A DNA stretch of 64,000 bases from Brevibacillus laterosporus LMG 15441 (lineage in GTDB: Bacteria > Bacillota > Bacilli > Brevibacillales > Brevibacillaceae): contig NZ_CP007806.1 in NCBI RefSeq assembly GCF_000219535.2, positions 3,816,501-3,880,500 of the forward strand. Direction: 5' to 3'. This document shows positions 46,965 to 55,122 of this stretch, piece after piece. The notes below the pieces were generated by a model, which made no database searches, was not told where the DNA came from, and worked only from the letters and a program-made list of their open reading frames with translations. Positions within the stretch are counted from its first letter, which is position 1. Each line of letters starts with the position of its first letter. The position numbers and the translations under genes were made by a program.

Positions 46965-46999
46965 AAAAACAGCGCTCTATTTGCTAGAACGCTGTTTTT
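46965..46999 (-). terminator. Intrinsic terminator after bshC
   Basis: AAAACAGCG (46966-46974) pairs with CGCTGTTTT (46990-46998), extended by TCT/AGA inside. The minus-strand T-run is short; it ends 21 bp after the bshC stop codon. Confidence 0.65.
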
Positions 47000-47019
47000 T
47001 TCTATTTCATAGATCATAT

Positions 47020-48645
47020 TTATATATAGACAACTTGATGGGAGCCATCACGCTCGAAGTCCGTATTCAGCAATCGATCCACTAAATCTGGGCCAAAACG
47101 ATTCAGGTACGTAAAAATAGGATATACCCGCTCCTGCCAGCTATCCAGCGGTACGATAGATTGCTCCAGACGCACAACCCGCTCCACTTCCACTTGATGT
47201 TTTCGAAGAACGGCTTCTTCCGTGCGGTTTTGCATAAAAGTAACATCCTGCACCAGTCGTTCTACATTTTTTTGTGCCAATTGAGCTAAACCCTTATCAT
47301 ATGCGATTACATCTTGTAGCAGCTCACGATAGCGCATTTCAAGTTCTTGTTTCTTCTGCTCAAAGCGCTGAGCAAACCCGTGATCATCCAGTGATTGTAG
47401 CCACTTCTCTTTCCAATCCGCAAATCCACTCAGTAGCGTCTCATAGCTAATCTGCTTTTGTTCTCTGATTTTCTCTAGAGCCCCCTCCATCAACGTGATC
47501 GAAGTTCGTCTCAAGACAATCGGTAGCTCATAGCCAAAAGCAGCAAAGTATTTTTTAAAGTATGCCCAGTAGGCCACTTCCCCAGGTCCCCCGACAAAAG
47601 CCAAGGTCGGCAGTAAATGCTCCTGCATCAAGGGACGTGTCACTACATTGGCGCTAAAGCGTTCTGGGGAGACGTGTAAAATAGCCAGCAATTCTGCTTG
47701 TGTATAAACCTTGCCTCCATCCTTGCTCTGAAAACCTCCTTCGACCCGCTCCATTAACAAGCGCTCCTTTTGTTCATAGAAAAAGAAATTCGCCTGCTGT
47801 GGTGAAATGTCCAGCTGTTCAGGATATCCGTACTCTTTCAGGTCTGCCTGCGCTTGTAGCAATGTCTCATTCAATTCCTTATTCTCTCGAATGATTTGTT
47901 CAAAAACAGGCTGCTCAAGCTGACGGACAGTAGGTAAGGAGGATTCGATGAATACCAATCCATGTGCACCAAACAGCCTCGCCATCAATTGCACAAACCA
48001 GTCCACTAAGGTATGCGAGCGTTGCGCGGTCTCTTCTAACCAACATCGGATTGTCTCGCTATAGTCTGTCTCAGCCTCTTCTGCAAAGAAATCCTCAATG
48101 ACTCGCAGCATATCTGCTTGTTCCACTCTCATATCTGTAGCGGAGTGCTTCTTGATATGTTTTGCCTTTACTTTTACTTTGCGAAGCTCCTTCTTCTGCG
48201 TCAGTTGGTAAAAATGATTGATTTCTTCCCAATCATGGTCTTCTCCAGCAATCCAGAACACCGGGATCACTGATACCCCTAATTGCGCTGACGTCTGCTT
48301 CGCTAATTGAATCACATCAATTGCTTTATAAATGGTATAAAGAGGCCCAGTAAGCAGCCCCGCTTGTTGTCCTGCTACCACGACTAAGGAATTGGGTTCA
48401 CGAAGCTTCTCTATCATTTGCAAAGCTACCTCATGATTTCCAATTTCCTTGTTATAGGCATAAAGAGCATCTGCCAAGAGATTGCGATGCGGATAGCGTT
48501 TTTTAGACACATACTGCATACGAGTAACATACGATTGAGGATCATAGGGAGCATATGTAAAAAAGGAGAGAGCTTTGGGGCTTTCCTTTAGAAAATCGTT
48601 TTGAAATGAATTTGTTGTTGGTACATAACATTTTGTAGTTTTCAT
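47020..48645 (-). CDS. bshC: Bacillithiol biosynthesis cysteine-adding enzyme BshC
   Basis: A 541-residue enzyme proposed to join cysteine to GlcN-malate in the last step of bacillithiol synthesis. Family features are SLVVVAGQQAGLLTGPLYTIYKAI (about residues 90-113, read in parts), VIPVFWIAGEDHDWEEINH near 130-148, and a C-terminal coiled coil (about 400-490). An AGGAGA site precedes ATG. In B. subtilis bshC (yllA) stands directly upstream of mraZ; here ahcY, a YheC/D gene and a small gene lie between. It indicates that this organism uses bacillithiol as its low-molecular-weight thiol. Confidence 0.93.
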   Translation of the reverse strand: MKTTKCYVPTTNSFQNDFLKESPKALSFFTYAPYDPQSYVTRMQYVSKKRYPHRNLLADALYAYNKEIGNHEVALQMIEKLREPNSLVVVAGQQAGLLTGPLYTIYKAIDVIQLAKQTSAQLGVSVIPVFWIAGEDHDWEEINHFYQLTQKKELRKVKVKAKHIKKHSATDMRVEQADMLRVIEDFFAEEAETDYSETIRCWLEETAQRSHTLVDWFVQLMARLFGAHGLVFIESSLPTVRQLEQPVFEQIIRENKELNETLLQAQADLKEYGYPEQLDISPQQANFFFYEQKERLLMERVEGGFQSKDGGKVYTQAELLAILHVSPERFSANVVTRPLMQEHLLPTLAFVGGPGEVAYWAYFKKYFAAFGYELPIVLRRTSITLMEGALEKIREQKQISYETLLSGFADWKEKWLQSLDDHGFAQRFEQKKQELEMRYRELLQDVIAYDKGLAQLAQKNVERLVQDVTFMQNRTEEAVLRKHQVEVERVVRLEQSIVPLDSWQERVYPIFTYLNRFGPDLVDRLLNTDFERDGSHQVVYI

Positions 48646-48706
48646 TCGTCTCCTACTTTCGCCCTTTCAAATTGTTATTATAAATTATAACACGGCGAGC
48701 AAGCAC

Positions 48707-48738
48707 GAAAAACAGGACCCCTCCCGTGAAGTGTCCTG
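48707..48738 (-). terminator. Intrinsic terminator after the cupin/XRE gene
   Basis: CAGGAC (48713-48718) pairs with GTCCTG (48733-48738), and TTTTTCG follows on the minus strand. It is 26 bp after the regulator's stop codon and closes the panE-DUF3397-regulator run. Confidence 0.7.
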
Positions 48739-48763
48739 CAAGTTTATTTTTTATCATCCATTT

Positions 48764-49321
48764 TTAAAACCGAGGCGAAGAGACAGACCAAATAGCAACG
48801 GTAAGCGCATCACTCACGTTTGCAACCGTATGCAATTGTGCCTTGTCAAAATAGATGCTGTCACCTGTTTCTAATTGATACTCATCCTCTGTCAATTTGA
48901 CCTGCAACTGACCTTCGATTACGACTAGACACTCTTCTCCCTCATGAGAGACAAAGACATCCTTCGCCTGCTCTCCAGGCTGTAGCCGCACCTCCATGAC
49001 AGCGAGCTTAGAAGCACCGCCTCCTGATAACAACGAATACGTACCAGTGGAATCAGGAAACACCATAAGTCTGCGCTTATCCTTACGTACCACGTGAATA
49101 TGACTTTGCTCCACATCCTCAAAAAAGTGAATGAGCGGCGCTTCAAGCGCTTTCGTAATACGCCATAAAGATTCCAAAGATGGTTGAGAGATTCCTCTTT
49201 CTACTTGACTTAATAAGCCTTTGCTTAAACCAGTTTTTGAGGCCATAACTTCCAAGGTATATCCTTTTTCCTTACGAACAGCCCTAATTTTGTTTCCAAT
49301 TAGCTCTATGGGTAACGTCAT
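48764..49321 (-). CDS. XRE-family regulator with C-terminal cupin domain
   Basis: A 185-residue transcriptional regulator. The helix-turn-helix is at residues 8-65 (KIRAVRKEKGYTLEVMASKTGLSKGLLSQVERG, read in parts), and a small cupin barrel at about 105-180 (SHEGEECLVVIEGQLQV, GDSIYFDKAQLHTVAN) probably senses a small ligand. This layout is that of SutR/PuuR-type regulators of amino-acid, polyamine or sulfur metabolism. The ATG at 49321 is chosen over a TTG four codons earlier that overlaps the ribosome site. It lies 18 bp downstream of the DUF3397 gene. Its targets are unknown. Confidence 0.85.
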   Translation of the reverse strand: MTLPIELIGNKIRAVRKEKGYTLEVMASKTGLSKGLLSQVERGISQPSLESLWRITKALEAPLIHFFEDVEQSHIHVVRKDKRRLMVFPDSTGTYSLLSGGGASKLAVMEVRLQPGEQAKDVFVSHEGEECLVVIEGQLQVKLTEDEYQLETGDSIYFDKAQLHTVANVSDALTVAIWSVSSPRF

Positions 49322-49339
49322 CCTATGCACCAACCTTCG

Positions 49340-49750
49340 TTACATGATAGACAAACCAACATGCGCGGCCTGCATCGTTTTATAGATGCCGGTTGAAAAA
49401 AGACAGAAATAGGTAAACATGAACAAAATAAAGGAGATTCGCCAGGTAGCAGAACCTATTTTCTTCCACGACACCCTTCCGCGCACCTTCATTTGTAGAT
49501 AGAACAGCATTCCTGCCAAGCCAAGAAGAAACAATAGAATTAGTATCCAAGCAGAAACCGCTTCAGGCCATAACCCTTTATAGATCTGAGCGACCGAAAC
49601 AACTAAAAAAATATTCGTAATATTCACAGACCAAGCAAAAGCTTTTTTTTGCTGTTTTTTCCAAAAAAATACTGTGAAGAACGTGATTATGAAAGCTACG
49701 AAAGGAAAAATTGTTAATACGCCCCAAAAATTTTTAAAGAGAAAGAGCAA
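49340..49750 (-). CDS. DUF3397 membrane protein
   Basis: A 136-residue polytopic membrane protein with four hydrophobic spans (about 8-28, 40-60, 66-86, 103-125) and a WKKIGSATWRISF segment, matching the DUF3397 family found in Bacilli beside bshC/panE genes. TTG start after AAGGGG, located five bases after the panE stop, so translation is probably coupled. The role is unknown. Confidence 0.78.
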   Translation of the reverse strand: MLFLFKNFWGVLTIFPFVAFIITFFTVFFWKKQQKKAFAWSVNITNIFLVVSVAQIYKGLWPEAVSAWILILLFLLGLAGMLFYLQMKVRGRVSWKKIGSATWRISFILFMFTYFCLFSTGIYKTMQAAHVGLSIM

Positions 49751-49755
49751 TGGAC

Positions 49756-50697
49756 TTATCCCCTTTGGGCCATCAAGCCTGCTTTGAGGAGAGTAGCTTT
49801 GTATACTGCCTCCTGGTGTGGTGTTGCTATTTGAAGCTCTCTTCCTTGCTTTACAATATAGCCATTGATTGCTTCAATCTCCAATGGACGACAGTTCAGC
49901 AGGTCCTGTAGCATCGAAGAATAATTTCTGGATGTATTTCGGCAAATTTGTACAATTTCCTGCCAACTTGATTCGTCAATTTTTTGCCCGTGTAAGGATG
50001 CGACTTCTTTTGCCTCTACGAATAGCCTTTTCATAAGAACCATCGTCTCTGTAGATTCGAGCAACGCACCGTTCGGAATTTCAAATAGAGTTGTGAGTGG
50101 ATTAATAACAGCATTCGCCATTAATTTTCGCCACATCACCCCATAAATGTCAGAAACATACTTGATGGCAAGCCCAGCTATCTCTCCCACAGACAGGAAT
50201 GCTTCGATTACTGGATCTAAGGGAAGAGCCTTTTGTTCTTGTCCAATTATTGAACCTACCTGCCACGTCCCCTTACCCGTATGCTCTACCTCCGTGTAAG
50301 AGTGTCGTCGAGCCCCTTCCGTATGAACACCAAAATAAATCTGGTTAAGAGCTAGCACCTCCTTCAGATGATCGTCGTGACCCATACCGTTTTGCACAGC
50401 AAGGACGCGTGCACTTGGATCAATTTTACGTAAAACAGGCAATACTTCAGTAAGACTTGTCTGTTTGACCGCTAACACATAGAGATCAGCTTTCGGAAGG
50501 TCACCCTCCATCGAGACGGCTTGTATGTGAATTCGTTTCTGTTCGCCTTGTAAAGAGTGCAATAGTAGACCGTGCTTTGTTAGTTCATCCGCTTGCTGTC
50601 GCGTACGTGTGATTACCTGCACCTGTGAACCTGCTAGACACAATCTGGCAGCCAACAATAATCCTACAGACCCGCCACCAATGATTGCGATATTCAT
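49756..50697 (-). CDS. panE: 2-dehydropantoate 2-reductase family protein
   Basis: A 313-residue NADPH-dependent reductase of the ketopantoate reductase family, which makes pantoate for coenzyme A. The Rossmann motif MNIAIIGGGSVGLLLA opens the protein; KQTSLTEVLPVL near residue 85 carries the conserved Lys region, NAVINPLTTLFEIPNGAL near 195 the active-site Lys/Asn helix surroundings, and SSMLQDLLNCRPLEIEAINGYI (about 255-276, read in parts) the C-terminal signature. B. subtilis has ylbQ/panE next to ylbP and near bshC. ATG at 50697 after GGGAG is preferred over a TTG seven codons earlier. A paralogue with another substrate cannot be excluded. Confidence 0.85.
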   Translation of the reverse strand: MNIAIIGGGSVGLLLAARLCLAGSQVQVITRTRQQADELTKHGLLLHSLQGEQKRIHIQAVSMEGDLPKADLYVLAVKQTSLTEVLPVLRKIDPSARVLAVQNGMGHDDHLKEVLALNQIYFGVHTEGARRHSYTEVEHTGKGTWQVGSIIGQEQKALPLDPVIEAFLSVGEIAGLAIKYVSDIYGVMWRKLMANAVINPLTTLFEIPNGALLESTETMVLMKRLFVEAKEVASLHGQKIDESSWQEIVQICRNTSRNYSSMLQDLLNCRPLEIEAINGYIVKQGRELQIATPHQEAVYKATLLKAGLMAQRG

Positions 50698-50784
50698 AAT
50701 ACTCCCAACCTTTATCAAAGAAGTTAGACATCATCAGCATAACAAATATTCGCGGGACGGAAAATGCCTTCCATAAAATTTTTG

Positions 50785-50813
50785 TGGAATGTTTCTGAAA
50801 ACTACCTTATAAT
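50785..50813 (+). promoter_or_regulatory. Candidate promoter of the AIM24 gene
   Basis: Plus strand: -10 TATAAT (50808-50813) and -35 TGGAAT (50785-50790) with 17-bp spacing. The -10 is perfect, the -35 weak. Confidence 0.45.
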
Positions 50814-50844
50814 CCCGTTGAAATCAACTAAAGGTGGGTAACGT

Positions 50845-51567
50845 ATGGAATATCATATTATGGGTTCTACCATGCAGGCTCTCCAATTCAACCTGCAACC
50901 CGGTGAGCGATTGTTTACTGAATCGGGTTCTATGATTTGGATGAGCGAAAATATAAAAATGGACACCAGCTTTAAGGGTGGCATGCTCAAATCTCTTGGA
51001 CGCGCCTTCTCTGGAGAATCATTAACATTCACATTTTTTGAAGCCTTACATACGCCAGGAATGATTGCCTTTGCACCTGCAGCTCCCGGCAAAATAATTC
51101 CCGTAACCATTCATCCTGGAAACGAGATTATCGCCCAAAAGCATGCCTTTTTGGTAGGAACAGAAAACATTGATGTCTCCATTCATTTTCAAAAGAAATT
51201 AGGCACAGGCTTTTTTGGTGGCGAAGGCTTCATCATGCAGCGTCTAAGCGGTCGCGGAATGGTCTTTTTAGAGATAGACGGTGAAGTAGCTGAGATGAAT
51301 CTACAGCATGGGGAAGTCATAAAGGTGGACACAGCCCATGTTGCAGCCTACGAATCCTCTGTAGATATGAGTATCGAACGTGTAAAAGGCATTAAAAATA
51401 TCATTTTTGGCGGAGAAGGTTTATTTTTAACAACCTTGCGTGGCCCAGGTAAAATTTGGCTACAAACTATGACTATCGCCGGATTGGCAGGTAAAATTGC
51501 AGCTAACATGGGAAAGTCCGGTAACGGCGGGATGATTAACGGAATTGGAGATTTATTTAAGGATTAA
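50845..51567 (+). CDS. AIM24-family beta-sandwich protein (TIGR00266)
   Basis: A 240-residue protein of the AIM24 family: two repeats of a beta-rich fold with Gly-rich turns. Family phrases include LQFNLQPGERLFTESGSMIWMSENIKM (about 12-38, read in parts), GFFGGEGFIMQRLSGRGMVFLE near 120 and GGEGLFLTTLRGPGKIWLQTM near 190. No signal peptide or membrane span. Yeast AIM24 works in mitochondrial inner-membrane organisation; bacterial members have no settled role. It is a lone plus-strand gene, divergent from panE and closed by a terminator. Confidence 0.88.
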   Translation: MEYHIMGSTMQALQFNLQPGERLFTESGSMIWMSENIKMDTSFKGGMLKSLGRAFSGESLTFTFFEALHTPGMIAFAPAAPGKIIPVTIHPGNEIIAQKHAFLVGTENIDVSIHFQKKLGTGFFGGEGFIMQRLSGRGMVFLEIDGEVAEMNLQHGEVIKVDTAHVAAYESSVDMSIERVKGIKNIIFGGEGLFLTTLRGPGKIWLQTMTIAGLAGKIAANMGKSGNGGMINGIGDLFKD

Positions 51568-51594
51568 CTCCCGTCGTTATATAACCAACGCTAG

Positions 51595-51627
51595 AAAGGG
51601 ACTCCTTACCACGGAGTCCCTTTTTTT
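51595..51627 (+). terminator. Intrinsic terminator of the AIM24 gene
   Basis: AAAGGGACTCC (51595-51605) pairs perfectly with GGAGTCCCTTT (51613-51623), followed by T on the plus strand. It also reaches the end of the convergent carboxylase gene and may serve both. Confidence 0.85.
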
Positions 51628-53167
51628 ACACTGGATAAACCGGATGTTTACGATTGGTAAAGGTTTGCTGTTTACTTTGGTAAGCATCAAACCGCCAGAT
51701 TAACTCATTTCTTAGCTGAGATGGTTCAATAATGGCATCCACAATCAATTCTGAAGCAAGCAAGTAAATGTCAATATCTTCTTGATATTCTTGACGCTTT
51801 TCCATAATAAACGCCTGTCGCTCCTGTGGATCATCCATTGCTTGAATCTTATTGCTATATACGGCATTCACAGCCGCCTCTGGCCCCATCACCGCAATTT
51901 GAGCATGAGGTAATGCGAGGGTCGCATCCGGTTCAAATGCAGAGCTAGCCATTGCATATAGACCTGCCCCGTATGCTTTTCTTACAATTACGGATATCTT
52001 AGGTACAGTAGCTTCTGCCATTGCCGAAATCATTTTAGCTCCATGACGAATAATGCCAGCCCGCTCAACCGCTGTTCCGATCATAAAGCCTGGCACATCT
52101 GCAAGGAACAGAAGAGGTATATGGAATGCATCGCACAGGGTCACAAAGCGAGCCGCTTTATCTGCTGAATCGACAAATAAAACGCCACCTTTGACACGCG
52201 GTTGATTGGCAATAATGCCTACTGGTTTGCCATTAAGATGGGCTAAACCGGTGATCAGCTCTTGTGCAAATAACTTCTTTATTTCAAAAAACGATCCATC
52301 ATCTACTAAGGTATCAATTAAATCATACATGTTAAAGGGTGCATTCTGATTTTCCGGTATGAGTGCATTGATATCCTTTGCCGTCTCCACTGGAGATTTT
52401 GCTTGTACCGCCGGTGGTAGCTCTTGATAATGGGACGGGAAAAAGCTCAGGTAACGGCGGGCTGATGCAATGGCTTCTTGTTCGTTAGCAGCCAGAACAT
52501 CACCACAGCCACTTACGCTACAATGCATTCGTGCCCCACCTAATTCTTCTAGCGAAACTTTTTGACCAATAACCATCTCTGCCATCCGCGGAGACCCTAA
52601 GTACATACTTGCATTGTTTTCCACCATAATCACAATATCACAAAAGGCTGGGATATAGGCCCCGCCTGCGGCAGAGGGACCAAATAAAATGCATACTTGC
52701 GGGATTTTTCCAGATAATTTTACCTGATTATAAAAAATTCGCCCTGCTCCACGACGACCTGGGAACATTTCCAGCTGGTCTGTAATTCGTGCTCCCGCGG
52801 AATCCACCAAATATAGCAATGGCACACACAGCTTTTCTGCTGTCTCTTGAATACGAATAATCTTTTCTACTGTTCTAAAGCCCCATGATCCTGCTTTCAC
52901 TGTGGAATCGTTAGCCATAACGCATACGGTTTGTCCGTTTACTTTACCAATGGCGGTAACGACTCCATCCGCAGGTAGATTGCCTGCCTTATAGTTCGCA
53001 AACAAGCCATCCTCCAGCGTATATTCCCCTTCATCAAACAATAAATTCAGACGATCACGCACAAACAGCTTACCCTGTTCCTTTTGCTTGTCATGATATT
53101 TTTGATCCCCGCCTTGTTTTATTTGCTCCATCCGTTGCCGCAATAGCTCTTCGATTGATTGGCTCAT
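51626..53167 (-). CDS. yngE: Acyl-CoA carboxylase, carboxyltransferase subunit (YngE-like)
   Basis: A 513-residue biotin-dependent carboxyltransferase of the PccB/MccB type. The N-terminal crotonase-like half has LLYLVDSAGARI near residue 117 and CGPSAAGGAYIPAF-like FGPSAAGGAYIPAFCD near 160; the C-terminal half has FLADVPGFMIGTAVERAGIIRHGAK near 355-380 (read in parts). Together with the neighbouring hydratase, lyase, biotin carrier and biotin carboxylase it forms a set matching the B. subtilis yng operon, so 3-methylcrotonyl-CoA carboxylase of leucine breakdown is the best fit; propionyl-CoA is a possible alternative substrate. Last gene of the operon. Confidence 0.88.
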   Translation of the reverse strand: MSQSIEELLRQRMEQIKQGGDQKYHDKQKEQGKLFVRDRLNLLFDEGEYTLEDGLFANYKAGNLPADGVVTAIGKVNGQTVCVMANDSTVKAGSWGFRTVEKIIRIQETAEKLCVPLLYLVDSAGARITDQLEMFPGRRGAGRIFYNQVKLSGKIPQVCILFGPSAAGGAYIPAFCDIVIMVENNASMYLGSPRMAEMVIGQKVSLEELGGARMHCSVSGCGDVLAANEQEAIASARRYLSFFPSHYQELPPAVQAKSPVETAKDINALIPENQNAPFNMYDLIDTLVDDGSFFEIKKLFAQELITGLAHLNGKPVGIIANQPRVKGGVLFVDSADKAARFVTLCDAFHIPLLFLADVPGFMIGTAVERAGIIRHGAKMISAMAEATVPKISVIVRKAYGAGLYAMASSAFEPDATLALPHAQIAVMGPEAAVNAVYSNKIQAMDDPQERQAFIMEKRQEYQEDIDIYLLASELIVDAIIEPSQLRNELIWRFDAYQSKQQTFTNRKHPVYPV

Positions 53168-53182
53168 TCTTTATTCCCCTCC

Positions 53183-53956
53183 TTATTCCCCTCGATATAC
53201 GGGTTTGCGTTTTTCTGCAAAAGCTGCAAGTCCTTCAAGGCGGTCCTTCGTTGGCACAAGGATTTGGTAAGCATTGCTCTCTAGAGCTAATCCTGTGGCC
53301 ATATCCACCTCCATGCCATAATCAATCGCCCATTTAGCCTGAGCGAGGGCGAGTGGCGCGTTTAACGCGATTTGTTGAGCTAAAGAAAGGGAAGCCTCAA
53401 GCACCTGATTTGCTGGAACAATTTGATTAACCAAGCCAATTTCTAGTGCTTCCTTGGCCCCGATGCGTCGTGCTGTCAAAATTAATTCCTTCGCCCTTCC
53501 TTTTCCAATCAGCCTTGGTAGTCTCTGTGTCCCCCCGGCTCCTGGAATAATGCCTAAAGATGTTTCCGTTAAGCCTGTTTGCGCTGTCTCGCTCATAACC
53601 CGCAGATCGCAAGCAAGAGCAAGCTCTAAGCCGCCCCCAAACGCAATTCCATTAATGGCCGCAATTACAGGTACGGATAAACGTTCAACTTGGGTAAATA
53701 CGTCACGAATCGTACGAATATACTGCTGAACCTGGGATTGCTGCATCGTTTTGCGCTCTTTCAGATCAGCTCCTGAGCAAAATGCTTTATCCCCAGCACC
53801 CGTGATGATTACAACGCGTATATCCGTATCCGTCGATACTTCCAGCAGTAGACGCTGCAATCGTTCTAACGTCACCAGATTTAAGCAATTGTACACCTCT
53901 GGACGTTGAATGGTAAGGATCCCCACCTGACCTTGTTTTTCAAGCTGAATAGTCAT
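53183..53956 (-). CDS. yngF: Enoyl-CoA hydratase family (probable methylglutaconyl-CoA hydratase)
   Basis: A 257-residue crotonase-fold enzyme. The first oxyanion-hole stretch is AFCSGADLKERK near residue 58, and INGIAFGGGLELALACD near 100 and GIIPGAGGTQRLPRLIG near 130 carry the second oxyanion Gly and catalytic Glu positions. By operon position it should hydrate 3-methylglutaconyl-CoA to HMG-CoA between the carboxylase and the lyase. It lies 13 bp after yngG. Other short-chain enoyl-CoA substrates are possible. Confidence 0.87.
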   Translation of the reverse strand: MTIQLEKQGQVGILTIQRPEVYNCLNLVTLERLQRLLLEVSTDTDIRVVIITGAGDKAFCSGADLKERKTMQQSQVQQYIRTIRDVFTQVERLSVPVIAAINGIAFGGGLELALACDLRVMSETAQTGLTETSLGIIPGAGGTQRLPRLIGKGRAKELILTARRIGAKEALEIGLVNQIVPANQVLEASLSLAQQIALNAPLALAQAKWAIDYGMEVDMATGLALESNAYQILVPTKDRLEGLAAFAEKRKPVYRGE

Positions 53957-53969
53957 ACGCCCCTCCTCA

Positions 53970-54854
53970 TCATCCTGCTGCCGTCTTTAAGACTTTGGAT
54001 GGTAATTCTCTACCTACTATTCTTTGAATAAATTGACCGGCTTCTACCAGCTTATCTAATTGAATCCCCGTCTCATAACCCATTCCATGCAATAAGTACA
54101 CAACATCTTCTGTGGAAATATTGCCTGCGGCTCCGGGAGCATAGGGACATCCCCCTAAGCCACCTATTGAGCTATCAAATGTACTAATTCCATGGTGCAG
54201 GGCCGCTACTACATTAGCCAGACCCGTTCCCCGTGTATCGTGAAAGTGACCAGCAAACCAAGTAGCTCCCCACTCTTTTTCAAAAGCTGCAAATACCTCC
54301 TGCACCTGACGCGGTGTTGCAACACCAATCGTATCTCCGATGGATAGCTGATACACTCCCATAGCAAGAAGCCTTTCCACGACTCGCATACTTTCTGTCA
54401 AAGAAACCTCCCCGTCATAAGGACATCCAAACACTGTTGAAATATAGCCGCGGACGCGTAGTCCCATCCGCTGTGCCTCTTGCGCCACCTCCGCTAAGAC
54501 AGGATAGGTATCCGCTCGTGTTTTATTAATATTCTTGAGATTGTGGGCTTCACTTGCGGACATGAAGATTGCTACTTCATCCACCTGATTCGCAGCGATT
54601 CGCTGTAGCCCCTTGAGATTGGGAGTCAGCACACTATAGTGAACATCATCGAATCGGGGGACACCAGCAATCACCTCGGTAGCATCAGACAATTGCGGAA
54701 TCCATTTTGGATGCACAAGCGAGGTAGCTTCGATATGGCGAATTCCCGCTTGAGTCAGCTTTGTAATCAGCTCGATTTTATGTGCAGTACTGATGAGCGC
54801 TTCTTCATTTTGTAATCCGTCTCTCGGTCCTACTTCATACACCGTAATCTGCAT
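53970..54854 (-). CDS. yngG: Hydroxymethylglutaryl-CoA lyase
   Basis: A 294-residue HMGL-like TIM-barrel enzyme that splits HMG-CoA into acetyl-CoA and acetoacetate. The N-terminal EVGPRDGLQNE near residue 6 carries the catalytic Arg/Asp; HFHDTRGTGLANV near 202 has the metal-binding His pair; GLGGCPYAPGAAGN near 232 has the active-site Cys loop diagnostic of HMG-CoA lyase rather than isopropylmalate synthase. It lies 50 bp downstream of the biotin-carrier gene. Confidence 0.93.
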   Translation of the reverse strand: MQITVYEVGPRDGLQNEEALISTAHKIELITKLTQAGIRHIEATSLVHPKWIPQLSDATEVIAGVPRFDDVHYSVLTPNLKGLQRIAANQVDEVAIFMSASEAHNLKNINKTRADTYPVLAEVAQEAQRMGLRVRGYISTVFGCPYDGEVSLTESMRVVERLLAMGVYQLSIGDTIGVATPRQVQEVFAAFEKEWGATWFAGHFHDTRGTGLANVVAALHHGISTFDSSIGGLGGCPYAPGAAGNISTEDVVYLLHGMGYETGIQLDKLVEAGQFIQRIVGRELPSKVLKTAAG

Positions 54855-54904
54855 ATGAACTCAACTCCTCAACCGAACGATCGCTCAGTTTGTTTGCAAA
54901 AAAA

Positions 54905-55117
54905 TTATTCTAGCTCCAAAAGGACGTCTCCCTCATTAACAAAGTCTCCTACATTGACCTTAACCGACGCTACTTTCCCGGCAGACTCCGTTTGGATAGG
55001 CACTTCCATTTTCATGGATTCGAGCATAACAACATCTGCTCCCGCACTTACCTCTGCTCCTGCTTGGGCCAATAATTGAATAACAGTCCCCGCCATACTT
55101 GCAGTTACTTGTTTCAT
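54905..55117 (-). CDS. yngHB: Biotin carboxyl carrier protein (short, free-standing)
   Basis: A 70-residue biotinyl domain. The biotin-accepting Lys lies in LESMKMEVPI near residue 35 (MKM core). The whole protein is just this domain with no Ala/Pro linker, as in B. subtilis YngHB. It is five bases after the biotin-carboxylase gene. It carries carboxybiotin between the carboxylase and the carboxyltransferase. Confidence 0.92.
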   Translation of the reverse strand: MKQVTASMAGTVIQLLAQAGAEVSAGADVVMLESMKMEVPIQTESAGKVASVKVNVGDFVNEGDVLLELE

Positions 55118-55122
55118 CGTAG